Part shown: piece by piece, positions 54,204-63,279 of the stretch
Position numbering within the stretch: the stretch's first letter is position 1
Layout: every line of letters starts with the position of its first letter
NCBI GenBank assembly: GCA_905339215.1
Contig: CAJPFN010000011.1
Location: 54,772 to 118,771 of the forward strand
DNA from: Rhizobiaceae bacterium
GTDB lineage: Bacteria > Pseudomonadota > Alphaproteobacteria > Rhizobiales > Rhizobiaceae
Reading direction: 5' to 3'
DNA length: 64,000 nucleotides
Notes under the pieces: model-generated
Seen by the model: the letters and a program-made list of their open reading frames with translations, nothing else
What the model was told of the DNA's origin: nothing
The model's database searches: none
Program-made: the position numbers and the translations under genes

Positions 54204-54719
54204 CACTTAGAGAAGTGTGGCAGGCTGTCGCGGACAAGATGGTGCGTTCGCTTCTTAGACCAGCGCGACTTCGAAACCGCGGCGCCACGACGAAAAAAGC
54301 TATGATGTGACGGTTTCGACCGCCAATCCGCTGTTCTCGACTCCCCGAAATGCGGACAATGGCGCCCGCACGTCGTGCGATCCATCTTGGGAACCGGATG
54401 CCGCAACTGATTGCCGTACAACGACGCCATGTCTTAGGCGAAGTTTGATCGGCGTCCGCAGAATTCCGGATAGGGGAGTTCCCGTGCTGCGGCGAAGGCC
54501 AAACAGACGGCACCGGATGGCCACAGCAGCTCTTATTCAGAGTGCTGACGCTTCGGTTCGGTGGCAATTGGAAGGTCCTGCTTCCCAATGCCTGCATGGA
54601 GGCAATGGGTCTCTCCGAGATGGGCACTTTATGCGCGGCTACGTCGCAGGCCTGTGTCCCGTGCGAAGGTCTATTCTGCTTGCGTTCCGGCAAAACTTAC
54701 GGAACGGGAGGATTCAATC
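54204..54719. other. non-coding or decayed stretch
   Basis: 516 bases without a gene I can support. Several overlapping open frames exist on both strands but none has a ribosome site and recognisable domain together. A GGGAGG site at its right end belongs to the DoxX gene. Confidence 0.4.
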
Positions 54720-55301
54720 ATGACACAGGATTTCAGGACGCCGCGGGAGCGGCTTTACATACCATTTCTTTCCGGCTTCTATTCCAGCTTCGCCCAGCCG
54801 TTCGGCTGGCTCGCCTTCCGAATTGTCATCGGCGGCTGGCTTGCGTTTGAAGGCTGGCATAAAATCCAGAACCCGATGGGGCTCTCCGGCTTCGTCGAAG
54901 GTCTCGGCTTCTGGCCGGGTTGGTTCTTTTCGCCGCTGCTGGCCATTACCAATTTTGTCGGCGGGTTGCTGATCGTAATCGGCTTCTTGACCCGACCCGC
55001 GGCGTTGGCCAACGCCTTCATGTTGCTGGTGACTTACTGGTTTCATGCTACCCATCCATACGGCGACGCGTTTCTCACCCAGGCGGGGATCGACTATCTC
55101 AAGGCGAATCCCGACCTTCTGACCCCGGTCGGGCAGGCGAGACTGCTCTCCGATGGTGGCGCGGCTTTCCTCGCCGGGCCGACCGGCGTGCAGCTGAAGG
55201 CCGAACTCGCCTCGCTCTTCTGGGCGGCGGGCGCGGCATTGATCGCCGCGTTCGGCGGGGGTGCCCTGTCGGTCGACCAGAAGATGCGTAAGGAATTCTG
55301 A
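54720..55301 (+). CDS. DoxX family membrane protein
   Basis: 193 residues from ATG 54720, preceded by GGGAGG. Four membrane helices with the DoxX pattern WLAFRIVIGGWLAFEGWHKI, FSPLLAITNFVGGLLIVIGFLTRPAALANAFMLLVTYWF and a C-terminal helix. DoxX-like proteins are linked to thiosulfate:quinone oxidoreductase or redox stress; the family is broad. The charged N-terminus MTQDFRTPRERLYIP is short and cytoplasmic. Single gene, just ahead of the iron/cytochrome operon but separated from it by 400 bases. Confidence 0.85.
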   Translation: MTQDFRTPRERLYIPFLSGFYSSFAQPFGWLAFRIVIGGWLAFEGWHKIQNPMGLSGFVEGLGFWPGWFFSPLLAITNFVGGLLIVIGFLTRPAALANAFMLLVTYWFHATHPYGDAFLTQAGIDYLKANPDLLTPVGQARLLSDGGAAFLAGPTGVQLKAELASLFWAAGAALIAAFGGGALSVDQKMRKEF

Positions 55302-55592
55302 TCGGCACAAGAGGCCCGACATGCCTGCGAACGCCGCTTGCAGGCATGCTTGGCGGCGCGGCGTAGGCGAGATCGTGAAAGGGACGCACCGCATCCTGTT
55401 TCCCGTGGCGACTTCGCCATGTCTCCGGGAGGATGAGACGGCCCACTCGGCAGCGGGATTTCGACGAGGCGGGAGGTGGTTTGCTTCACTCTAGCCGCGC
55501 TGCGGCCGGCCGCTCCGGTCGCAGCGGGATGCATATGGCCGCCGGCGCCCATCCGGAAACGTCGCCATATAATATGACATTTTTTGTCTACA
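55302..55592. other. intergenic region upstream of the FixK-like site
   Basis: No gene seen. The right end is AT-rich (catataatatgacattttttgtctac) and includes a small inverted repeat gaca-ttttt-tgtc (55575-55587), which could be part of a regulatory region for the operon at 55710. Confidence 0.4.
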
Positions 55593-55632
55593 TTGCGCTG
55601 GCGCAAATAGGCGACCTCTCGCAGTTGATAGT
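55593..55632 (+). promoter_or_regulatory. FixK/FNR-like box with class II promoter
   Basis: TTGCGCTGGCGCAA (55593-55606) is a perfect palindrome that fits the rhizobial FixK2 consensus TTG(A/C)-N6-(T/G)CAA. A -10-like GATAGT lies at 55627-55632. A start site near 55640 would put the box centre at about -40, the class II activation position. It points to control by low oxygen or nitric oxide of the operon starting at 55710. Confidence 0.6.
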
Positions 55633-55709
55633 CATTCGCAACTTCGAACCTTGCTCCCGACTTCACGCGGGGGCTTGTCGTGTTCAGTGAACATAGAGGG
55701 AGTGCTGCG

Positions 55710-56765
55710 ATGGGCCGGAATGGGAATCTTGTCGCCGCTGCGTTTGTGTACGTTCTGCTCGCGCCGGGGCCAGTCCGGGCGGAAAACGATGCCGAGTTGC
55801 GCGGACTCGAGAACGTCAAGCAGTTTACCCTCGAGCACAGCCGTGCCTTGTCGGCGCAGGCCGGGCTCCTCGAGCAAGCGCTTTCGACCTATGCCGGGAC
55901 GATCGAAGCGCACAAGGGCGACTACGCCGCCGCCTGGGCCGCAAGCGGGCCGGAACTGTCGAGGCAGGTGGCTAACGTCCGCGACCTCTGGCTCGAAGCC
56001 TCGAACAGGTACGAGACCATCGAAGGCATCGTCGCCGGCATTCCGGAGATGGCGAAATACGATCTCATCCTCGACGCCGGAAATCCGGGGACGGAAAGCG
56101 AAGATGTAGCCGAGTATGACCTGACACTGCCGGACGGCACGGTTCTCCCACGTCCGGGCAACCTGTTTCACGGCATCACCGAGCCTCTGTTCTGGGGCAT
56201 GAGCGAATCCGGAATCAGGCTGCCGGCCGACCTCGATGGCGACGGCAAGATAGTCCGCGGCGAGATGCTGTTCGACGCCAATCTCGGCTTGGGAGCGGCC
56301 AGAGCGCTCGCCTTCTGGGCTACGGCATTGGAGGCGGACATGACTTCCTGGAAGCCGAACCGCGCGGACGCTTTCACGTCCGTCGCCGTGATGACGCCGA
56401 CCGTCGGCGACTATTTCGGCGAATGGAAGGAATCGCAGTTCATCTCCGGCGAAATCGGCGCCTTCGTCGCTCGCAGCCGGCTCGTCGACGTTATCGGCAT
56501 CATGAGCGGCTGCCGAAAGATGTACGCGGAGGCGATTTCTCCGGTAGTCGCGGCGAGCGACGGCGATCTCGACAGCCGCATCACCGCGAGTTTCGAGGAG
56601 TTGCTTGGGCTCGTGGAAGACACCTATGCCCGCGAGCAGGCCGGAGCCGAGTTCGGCGTGGAAGAGGCCGATGCGCTCGGCAACGAAGCGCAGGACATCG
56701 CCGATCGTATTGTCGCGATGGTTCTTCAGGCCGCCGCGAAGAACGGTGTGGAGATCCGCGGTTAG
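55710..56765 (+). CDS. imelysin-like periplasmic protein with EF-hand loop
   Basis: 351 residues starting at ATG 55710 (GAGGGAG upstream). The signal peptide ends at about residue 24 (GPVRA-EN). The body resembles the imelysin/EfeO M75 family: helical, with FHGITEPLFWG at 153-163 in the place of the family GxHxxE..LWG motif. An EF-hand calcium loop DLDGDGKIVRGE lies at 174-185 with every ligand position filled. EfeO proteins hand ferric iron to FTR1 permeases, encoded three genes later. First gene of the operon; 31 bases to the cytochrome b start. Confidence 0.75.
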   Translation: MGRNGNLVAAAFVYVLLAPGPVRAENDAELRGLENVKQFTLEHSRALSAQAGLLEQALSTYAGTIEAHKGDYAAAWAASGPELSRQVANVRDLWLEASNRYETIEGIVAGIPEMAKYDLILDAGNPGTESEDVAEYDLTLPDGTVLPRPGNLFHGITEPLFWGMSESGIRLPADLDGDGKIVRGEMLFDANLGLGAARALAFWATALEADMTSWKPNRADAFTSVAVMTPTVGDYFGEWKESQFISGEIGAFVARSRLVDVIGIMSGCRKMYAEAISPVVAASDGDLDSRITASFEELLGLVEDTYAREQAGAEFGVEEADALGNEAQDIADRIVAMVLQAAAKNGVEIRG

Positions 56766-56796
56766 CGCGGCGCCGGTCGGCCGAAAGGGGATGGTC

Positions 56797-57348
56797 ATGG
56801 CGACTCCGGGAACCGGAAATTCGGCCGGCCCCATTCGTCCGCCAGAACCGGCATGCCGGCAGTTGGCTATGGACTACCGGCCCTCACGCCCCCGCATCGG
56901 CCGCTCGTCGCTGCTGTCGATCGCTTTCGCCATTCTGCTCGGCACCGGGCTCTATCTGGAGTTTCTGGCGGATGCCAACTGGAATGCGGGCGAAGTCGTC
57001 CTTGCCGGACATGTCGTTCTAGGCCTGGGGTTCACCGTTGTCTTCGCGTCGTGGATCGGCGGGCACGTCCGCAGGGGACTGCGCACCGCCAGTCGCCAGG
57101 CTTTTCGCAGGCTGAGCTGGTTTCTGCTTACACTCTATGTCCTGCTCGTCGCCACGGGTCTGCTGATGGTGTTACCCACGACGCTCTATCTCGTCGGCGT
57201 CCTATGGTTCTGGCGATTCGAGACGACCGGCGTGCTGACGTTCGTCCACTTTTGGGGGGCGCTCGCGGCGACGTTGGCGCTGTTCGCGCATCTCGCCATG
57301 AGGCATTGGCGTCTCCCTATGGCGCGGCGGGGGCACGAGGCCTCATGA
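56797..57348 (+). CDS. small membrane cytochrome b-like protein
   Basis: 183 residues from ATG 56797 (AAAGGGG six bases upstream). Four hydrophobic helices (about 40-60, 68-92, 105-130 and 145-170). Histidines lie in GEVVLAGHVVLGLGF, in WIGGHVRRG and in LTFVHFWGALAATLALFAHLAMRHW, the spacing expected of a di-haem cytochrome b561/DUF4405-type fold. It has a long, proline-rich cytoplasmic N-terminus. Its stop overlaps the multihaem cytochrome start by four bases (ATGA), so it is co-translated. It could pass electrons between quinol and the cytochrome c. Confidence 0.75.
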   Translation: MATPGTGNSAGPIRPPEPACRQLAMDYRPSRPRIGRSSLLSIAFAILLGTGLYLEFLADANWNAGEVVLAGHVVLGLGFTVVFASWIGGHVRRGLRTASRQAFRRLSWFLLTLYVLLVATGLLMVLPTTLYLVGVLWFWRFETTGVLTFVHFWGALAATLALFAHLAMRHWRLPMARRGHEAS

Positions 57349-58895
57349 AGTATCAGGTGAGGGATCATGCCCCACTCCTCGCGGTCAGCTCCGTTCTCTG
57401 CATCGCCCTTCTCATAGGCGCGCGCCTTCTCTGGCCGCCGCCGCCGGAACCGGGCGTCGACCTGGCGGACATCCCGTACTACCAGCTTCCCTTCGGGCCC
57501 GACGATGCCGGCCTGCCACGGCCGTTCTGGCCATCGCGCATGCAGACCGAGAACGGCCGGTTCGCGGACCCGGCCAAAATTCAGTCGGCCGCCGACTGCG
57601 CCATCTGTCATCCGCGCGAATTCGAGGAATGGGCCCCGTCGCTGCATGCCATCGCCGGCCGGGATACCGTCTACGAGCGTGCCGTCGAAGCCAACGAGGA
57701 CCTGCACAAGGACGGGATCGAGAAGGCTCGCTTCTGCGAAGGTTGCCACGCACCCGGCGAGGTGCTGGCGGGCCGGACTAACCGCTTTAAATCGGTCATG
57801 CCGTCGGATGCCGAGACCGAGGGCATCTCCTGCGTCATGTGCCACACGGCGACCCATGCCGATCCCGTGGAAGGGAACGGCGCGCTGACTCTCGCCATCA
57901 ACGAGGGAACCGACCGCCTGTCAAATCCACTGCTGCTCGCGGCGCCGCGCGACCATGCTCGTGCCTTCGGCGCTAAGGAGACCAATGCGCTGATTGCCAA
58001 GGGAGACTTCTGCGGCGGCTGTCATACGGAGACCTACGACACCTCGATGTCGAAGGTCGAGGGCCGGCAGCACGTGCAGACGACCCACGCGGAATGGCGC
58101 GACAGCTGGTATGCGGGCAACGGCGTGACCTGCCAGGATTGCCACATGGCGCCCGATCCGGCCGCCTATGTGCGGCAGATCCGTTCCGGCGACCTCGCCA
58201 AACCCGAGCGCTACGCGCACAATTTCGTCGGCGCCAACTACCTCATGTTCAATACCGGCCTCGGATCGAACCTGACCTTCCTGCGCGGGGGCATTCTTCC
58301 TGGATTGAGCGACGCAAGGAACACCGAACTGATCGCCAGACAGGGCGAAGCCACGCGGGCTCTGCTGCGCTCCGCAGCCGGGCTTGCACTGCGTGGCAGC
58401 GAGGTCGCGCCGGGGCGGCTCCGTTTCGGAATCGCCGTGCAGAATCTCGGCGCCGGCCACAACCTGCCGACCGGCGTGATCGACCAGAAGTACATGTGGC
58501 TGGAAGTCGTCGTCCGTGACGCCACCGGCGCCGAGATCTACCATTCCGGTGCCTTCGATGCGACGCGCGGCGAAACCGATCCCGACGCGGTGATCTGGCG
58601 CGAGGACTTCATCGATGCCGATGGCGAGCGCATCCCCGACCACCTGACGTTCATCACCGCGGCGATTTCCCATGTCCGCACGGGCGTCCCTCCGAAAGGC
58701 GAGGACGTCGTGCGCTACGACGTCGCCGTTACGTCCGATGCCACCGGGCCATTCCGCGTGGAAGCGCGGCTCTGGTATCGCGTTGCAACCCAGGAATTCG
58801 CCTACAACACGCTGAAGACGGACCTTGTCATTCCGCCATTCGAACTCACCGCGGCCGAATTCGCGCTGCCTGCAACCGACGAGGCCCGGCAGTGA
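57345..58895 (+). CDS. five-haem cytochrome c (cytochrome c554-like)
   Basis: 516 residues. One N-terminal membrane anchor (about 8-28) precedes a periplasmic part with five CxxCH haem sites at about Cys85 (CAICH), 131 (CEGCH), 163 (CVMCH), 223 (CGGCH) and 263 (CQDCH). The C-terminal half (about 290-516) has no haem site and looks beta-rich (HNLPTGVIDQKYMWLEVVV). The haem part recalls cytochrome c554. It starts in a four-base overlap with the cytochrome b and ends in a four-base overlap with the permease gene (GTGA). Confidence 0.85.
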   Translation: MKYQVRDHAPLLAVSSVLCIALLIGARLLWPPPPEPGVDLADIPYYQLPFGPDDAGLPRPFWPSRMQTENGRFADPAKIQSAADCAICHPREFEEWAPSLHAIAGRDTVYERAVEANEDLHKDGIEKARFCEGCHAPGEVLAGRTNRFKSVMPSDAETEGISCVMCHTATHADPVEGNGALTLAINEGTDRLSNPLLLAAPRDHARAFGAKETNALIAKGDFCGGCHTETYDTSMSKVEGRQHVQTTHAEWRDSWYAGNGVTCQDCHMAPDPAAYVRQIRSGDLAKPERYAHNFVGANYLMFNTGLGSNLTFLRGGILPGLSDARNTELIARQGEATRALLRSAAGLALRGSEVAPGRLRFGIAVQNLGAGHNLPTGVIDQKYMWLEVVVRDATGAEIYHSGAFDATRGETDPDAVIWREDFIDADGERIPDHLTFITAAISHVRTGVPPKGEDVVRYDVAVTSDATGPFRVEARLWYRVATQEFAYNTLKTDLVIPPFELTAAEFALPATDEARQ

Positions 58896-61225
58896 TCCGA
58901 AACGCCGTCACCGTGCTCCTGCTCGTGATTGCCCTCATGGCAGCCGAGATGGCCGCGGCGCGGCAGGCCGACGTCGCCTGGCAGGACGCCGAATCGCTGC
59001 GCGTAGAGAGCGCGCAGATCCAGCGGCGGCTTTTCAGGGCGCAGGATCAGACTGTCCGGCGCGAGGTCGAGGAACGCCTGACGCGGATCAAGCGGCTTTG
59101 GGCCGGCCCGCTCTCGGTCGGCTACGGAAAGGCCGCTCCCGAGGAGGCGGTTCGCATCCAGGAAGCGGTGACCGCGCTCGCCCGCGCCGTTTCGCGCTGG
59201 GATCCGACGGAGGCCGCGACCGCGCGGGCAAGAATCTGGACGGGTCTGATCGGCGGCGCCTATCGCGCTGCGCTCGCCAGCCTTGCGGCCGGCGACCTTG
59301 TGCGGGCGCAGGCTTGGCTCAACATCCGCGAATACGCCCGCTCGGCGCAGGACACCGCCGCCGGCATCGCCATGGCGGAAGCGCTCGCCGGGCGCCTCGA
59401 TGCGACGGAGGCAGCGCGCATCGTCGAAGCCGAACTGCTCGGCATCTACGCGAGCGAGTTGCGCCGGGCGATCGCCGAAGCCAGGTCACATCTCGCCGAC
59501 GGCTTCGACGTACAGCGCGCGGCGGCGCTGGCGCGCGCGGCCGGCCTTTACCGCATTCTCGCCGCCAACATGGTCGAACGCCTGGGTGCCGGACCTGCCG
59601 CCGGAATCGCCGACCTCGTGGCCCGCATCGACAGCGCCGCGGCGCAAGGCGGCGCCGACCTCGATGCGCTGCTGGACCGGTTGCAGGCCGCGCTCTCCAC
59701 CTACGCGCCGACCAGCCTGCGGCCTGAAGAGATCGAGCGCCGCAGCCGCCTGCTGGCGCGGTTTCTCGGGCTCATTCCCGTCGAGTATAGCAAGGGCGTC
59801 CGCGATGGCGTCGTCACGATTCCATTCGAGTATTTCGAGGCGACGCTGTTTCGCGACCGCGCCGAAATGCTGTCCGGAGAACTGGCCCACGATCTCGCCG
59901 CGCGCGCGCCGCAGGCCTTCGAGCGGTTGACGGAGATCCTCGGCGAACTGAAGACGATCATCGCCGCCAAGGGCGACGAGGAGACCGTCGCAGCCCTGGC
60001 GCAGGAGGCGGCCGGCCTGGTGGTGGCCGCCTATGGGTCGAGCGCGGTCGCCAACGGCCCCATAGTGGCGATGGAGATGTTGCCGGAACTGTTCGACGAG
60101 GTCCTCGTGGCGGTCGCCGCCGGCGACTGGGAAGAAGCCGAGATGAAGCGGCTCGAGGCCTATTCCTTCTTCGATCCCGACATCGAACAACGGCTGATGC
60201 CGCGCGCGCCGGCGCTGGCGCTGAGAATGGAGTCCGGCTTCTGGGAAGGCACCGTGGAGGAGCCCGGGCTGGGCCGGGTGATCGCCACCCGGGCCGCGGA
60301 AGAGAACGTGCGCGCGGCAGTCGCAAGACTGAAATCGGCGGCGGCGGAGGCAAGGGCCGTTCTCGACACGCGCCTTTCGCCGGCGGGCGCGTTCCTTCAG
60401 TCGCTGGCGATCCTGTTGCGCGAAGGCCTGGAGGCCGTCCTTGTTCTTTCCGGCATGGTCGGGGCCCTGAAGGCCAGCGGCATCGCGGCTCGGGGGAGGC
60501 AGGGCTGGGCCCGGCCAATGGCGGGTGGCGTCACTGCCGCACTCGCCGGCTCGCTCGCCCTCTGGTTCGCGGTCGGAAAGCTGTTTGCGATGACCACGAT
60601 CCAGCGCGAACTCCTCGAAGGCATCACGGCGCTCGCTGCGGCGGCGGTGCTGATCTACGTGACGCACTGGATCTTCCGCAAGGCCTATGTCGGCGACTGG
60701 ATTTCGGGGATCCGACGCCGGACGCAGGCAACCGCCGGCGGAACCGGCGGTCCAGGAGGCGGTCTCATCGGGTGGACGACGCTGTTTGCGCTGGCGTTTC
60801 TCGTCGTATTCCGCGAGGGGTTCGAAACGGTCCTCTTCTATGAGGCCCTTTTGATCGACGCATCCACTTCCGGCGTGCTCGCCGGGTTGCTCGCCGGCAG
60901 CCTGCTCACCGCCGCCGCGGCCTACGCAGTGCTCGGTCTGGAAGCGAAACTGCCGGTGGCGGCGTTCTTCCGGGTGACGGGAGCGCTGCTCGCCGTGCTT
61001 TGCGTCATGCTCGTTGGCAGCGGCATCCGGGGGCTCCAGACGGCAGCCATCGTTCCGGCGACACCTGTCGCCTGGTTCCCCGACGTTCCAGCCTTGCAGC
61101 TCTATCTCGGCCTATACCCCGTCGCCGAGACGCTGGCGGCGCAAGCCGCTATCGCCGCCATATTGCTCCTCTCGCTGGCCTGGCTGAAGCTCCGGCGAGG
61201 CCGCGAGATATCGCGGAGAGTTTAG
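58892..61225 (+). CDS. FTR1-family iron permease with large periplasmic head
   Basis: 777 residues starting at GTG 58892. A signal sequence (1-23) is followed by ~480 mostly helical, charged residues with no cysteine pairs, then about seven membrane helices. The two FTR1 signatures are LLREGLEAVL (Arg510) and FREGFETVLF (Arg641), the REGxE motifs that bind Fe(III). The fungal Ftr1 and bacterial EfeU import iron with an oxidase or periplasmic partner; here the partners are likely the imelysin-like and haem proteins. EfeU proteins are about 280 residues, so the N-terminal extension is unusual. Last gene of the operon. Confidence 0.88.
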   Translation: MIRNAVTVLLLVIALMAAEMAAARQADVAWQDAESLRVESAQIQRRLFRAQDQTVRREVEERLTRIKRLWAGPLSVGYGKAAPEEAVRIQEAVTALARAVSRWDPTEAATARARIWTGLIGGAYRAALASLAAGDLVRAQAWLNIREYARSAQDTAAGIAMAEALAGRLDATEAARIVEAELLGIYASELRRAIAEARSHLADGFDVQRAAALARAAGLYRILAANMVERLGAGPAAGIADLVARIDSAAAQGGADLDALLDRLQAALSTYAPTSLRPEEIERRSRLLARFLGLIPVEYSKGVRDGVVTIPFEYFEATLFRDRAEMLSGELAHDLAARAPQAFERLTEILGELKTIIAAKGDEETVAALAQEAAGLVVAAYGSSAVANGPIVAMEMLPELFDEVLVAVAAGDWEEAEMKRLEAYSFFDPDIEQRLMPRAPALALRMESGFWEGTVEEPGLGRVIATRAAEENVRAAVARLKSAAAEARAVLDTRLSPAGAFLQSLAILLREGLEAVLVLSGMVGALKASGIAARGRQGWARPMAGGVTAALAGSLALWFAVGKLFAMTTIQRELLEGITALAAAAVLIYVTHWIFRKAYVGDWISGIRRRTQATAGGTGGPGGGLIGWTTLFALAFLVVFREGFETVLFYEALLIDASTSGVLAGLLAGSLLTAAAAYAVLGLEAKLPVAAFFRVTGALLAVLCVMLVGSGIRGLQTAAIVPATPVAWFPDVPALQLYLGLYPVAETLAAQAAIAAILLLSLAWLKLRRGREISRRV

Positions 61226-61280
61226 GACAAAACGCCAGTTGGTCGTCTACGCGGCCCTTGGTCGCGAGGCAGAGAAGAAA

Positions 61281-61308
61281 GGCGGGCGCGCCATCGGCCG
61301 CGTCCGCC
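61281..61308 (+). terminator. possible terminator after the FTR1 gene
   Basis: ggcgggcgcg-ccatcggc-cgcgtccgcc forms a 10-bp stem with one G-T mismatch, 56 bases after the FTR1 stop. The following taattt is a weak T-tract, so this is tentative. Confidence 0.4.
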
Positions 61309-61753
61309 TAATTTGGCATCGCCCCTGGAAGGAGAGAGAGAAAACGAAGCGATGCGGTTCGACAAGGTAAAATGGTACATTTGCTGTAGACATTATCTGG
61401 GTCAACGGCGGTCTGGAACAACCGACTGCGCGAATCGTCGCAGGAGATTCACTATTCCCGCCCTTCCGTGCGACGAAGGCACGCATCGGAAAAGGTCCAT
61501 CTGTCATTGATCTTATTGACGGGCGGCACGATTGTCGGTTGCCCACTCGGTGGGCATCTCGACGCGAGCCGCCCGGAGAATCCCTCGCCGAGCGGCTTTC
61601 AATTAGGGCGGATGACCTCCCGCCGGGTCATCCGCCTGCTTTTTTCCCTCGATCCAACGTTCGTAACAGCACTACTCCACGAACAACAGATCGCCGGTGC
61701 ACTTGCCATAAAAAACTGATATATTCCAAGATGCGAACATTCGGGAGGGTCCG
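61309..61753. other. intergenic stretch
   Basis: About 450 bases with no gene I can support; short open frames overlap on both strands. The GGGAGGG ribosome-binding site of the next gene is at the right end. Base composition becomes less GC-rich here. Confidence 0.4.
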
Positions 61754-62125
61754 ATGTCAGCCAATGTCCTTGGGTACGGCGTAGTGGATGAGTTACGCGG
61801 CTATTGGCGGGGAGACGGCCCACTGTGGCGGCTCTACTGGATCTACGGCGTCCTCGTCAGCACCACCGGTGGAGCGTTCCTTTCTGCAGTCGCAGTGAAC
61901 AAGCTCGTGAACGTATATGTGTTCACAACGTTTCTCGCCGCCGCACTTGTTTACACCGGATTCATACTGATTTCGACGTGGCGATGTGCATTTAACATCA
62001 GTGGAAGCCCGTTGGGCATGGAGCGAGAGATGTGGGGTTGGCTCGCTCGCATCCTGACTTTCGGATGGGCAATCAACGCCGGCGGCGCCGTCGTCATGCT
62101 ATTGCAGTACATGCTCGACTACTGA
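61754..62125 (+). CDS. small membrane protein, function unknown
   Basis: 123 residues. A GGGAGGG precedes the ATG. Three hydrophobic helices (about 28-48, 53-75 and 98-118). The short N-terminal sequence DELRGYWRGDGPLWRLYWIYGVL, then WRCAFN and WGWLARI, are rich in aromatic and basic residues. I do not recognise a family with confidence. It is convergent with the TDT-family gene. Confidence 0.7.
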   Translation: MSANVLGYGVVDELRGYWRGDGPLWRLYWIYGVLVSTTGGAFLSAVAVNKLVNVYVFTTFLAAALVYTGFILISTWRCAFNISGSPLGMEREMWGWLARILTFGWAINAGGAVVMLLQYMLDY

Positions 62126-62193
62126 TTTCGATCCCGCGACGAGGAGGAACGATAGGACGCAGCCGACGCCGAGCAAGGCTTGCTCGGCGATGC

Positions 62194-63279
62194 TCAGGTC
62201 GCATTGCCGACCGCCCACAAGCGACGTAGCAATCCGAACGTGGCGAGCGCCCACGCCGACAAGGCGACGTAGATAAGCACATCGGGCAATGGATCAAGGA
62301 AGCCGTAACCCATGGCCCGATCGAACTGGTAGGTGCATGTCGTATACATGCCGAGGGGGAATACCATTCCCCACACTGCGGGCTCGTAGCGGAATCGGTC
62401 GCGTTTCCAGATGTAGCGCCAACTCATCAGGGCGAAAAGGAACGGAATCCACCAGCTGGCAACCGCCCAGAAGAAGAAGGTGAAGCCGCGCAGGAACGGC
62501 AACAGCGGCTCTAGGATCGGCCAGACCTGTCCGCGGAGGATCAGGATCGATCCCGCGAGCCCGCTGATCGCGACCGCACCCATATTGATCCAATAGGGCG
62601 GACTGAAGTCGCCGTGCGCGAACGGCACGAAAGTTAGCCTATAGAAAATTAGCGGGATGATGGCGAGATAGAGCATCGCGCCGATCATGAACATTGCGAC
62701 CACCTGGAATTGGACGATGATGGGCGGCGGCGCGCCGGTGTCAATCACGCCTCGCAGTACCACGACGGCTTGCGTGGAAACCGCGGCGATGAGCCACGCT
62801 CCGTTGATCCCGCGCGCCAGGCTCGGCTTGCGCCGACGCGCGGTGACCGCCGTGAAGAACGTGTACATGACAACGAACCAGAGACCGAGGCCGAACCACC
62901 ACAGCACGGTGCCCAACCCTGTCGCACCCAGAACGACTACGTTCTGCGTCCCGAGAACGCAGGTTCCGGCGACGATGGTGAAGAAGCCCGGTGCACGCTG
63001 ATGGTCGGACATGTCTTCGACGAGCCGGGTCCGAAAACGAAGAGCCCGAACAATGGTCAGCGTCCACAGCGATGCGTAACAGAACCAGTTGACCACCACT
63101 AGAAGCAACGCGACCGGCCGCATTCCGAGCAACTGGCAGGCAATCGAAATCACACCGGTGGCCATGACGAGCGCGAAGTACCCGGGAAAGAGTGTCGCCG
63201 CGCCGTCGAGTAAACGATCCCGCACGCCGCATCTTCGCGCCGCCGCCGATTCGCTATCTTGTACAACCGCCTTCGACAT
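62194..63279 (-). CDS. TDT-family transporter (tellurite resistance/dicarboxylate type)
   Basis: 361 residues, ten membrane helices. GYFALVMATGVISIACQLLG at the start and HQRAPGFFTIVAGTCVLGTQ resemble the TehA/Mae1 TDT superfamily, whose members move C4-dicarboxylates, sulfite or anions. The substrate is not evident. Compared with SLAC/TehA it has an extra hydrophobic start. Start ATG 63277-63279. Single gene. Confidence 0.85.
   Translation of the reverse strand: MSKAVVQDSESAAARRCGVRDRLLDGAATLFPGYFALVMATGVISIACQLLGMRPVALLLVVVNWFCYASLWTLTIVRALRFRTRLVEDMSDHQRAPGFFTIVAGTCVLGTQNVVVLGATGLGTVLWWFGLGLWFVVMYTFFTAVTARRRKPSLARGINGAWLIAAVSTQAVVVLRGVIDTGAPPPIIVQFQVVAMFMIGAMLYLAIIPLIFYRLTFVPFAHGDFSPPYWINMGAVAISGLAGSILILRGQVWPILEPLLPFLRGFTFFFWAVASWWIPFLFALMSWRYIWKRDRFRYEPAVWGMVFPLGMYTTCTYQFDRAMGYGFLDPLPDVLIYVALSAWALATFGLLRRLWAVGNAT

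Noticed and set aside
54199..54693. A 164-codon minus-strand frame before the DoxX gene
   Set aside because: No ribosome-binding site, no recognisable domain, and a composition typical of chance frames in high-GC DNA.
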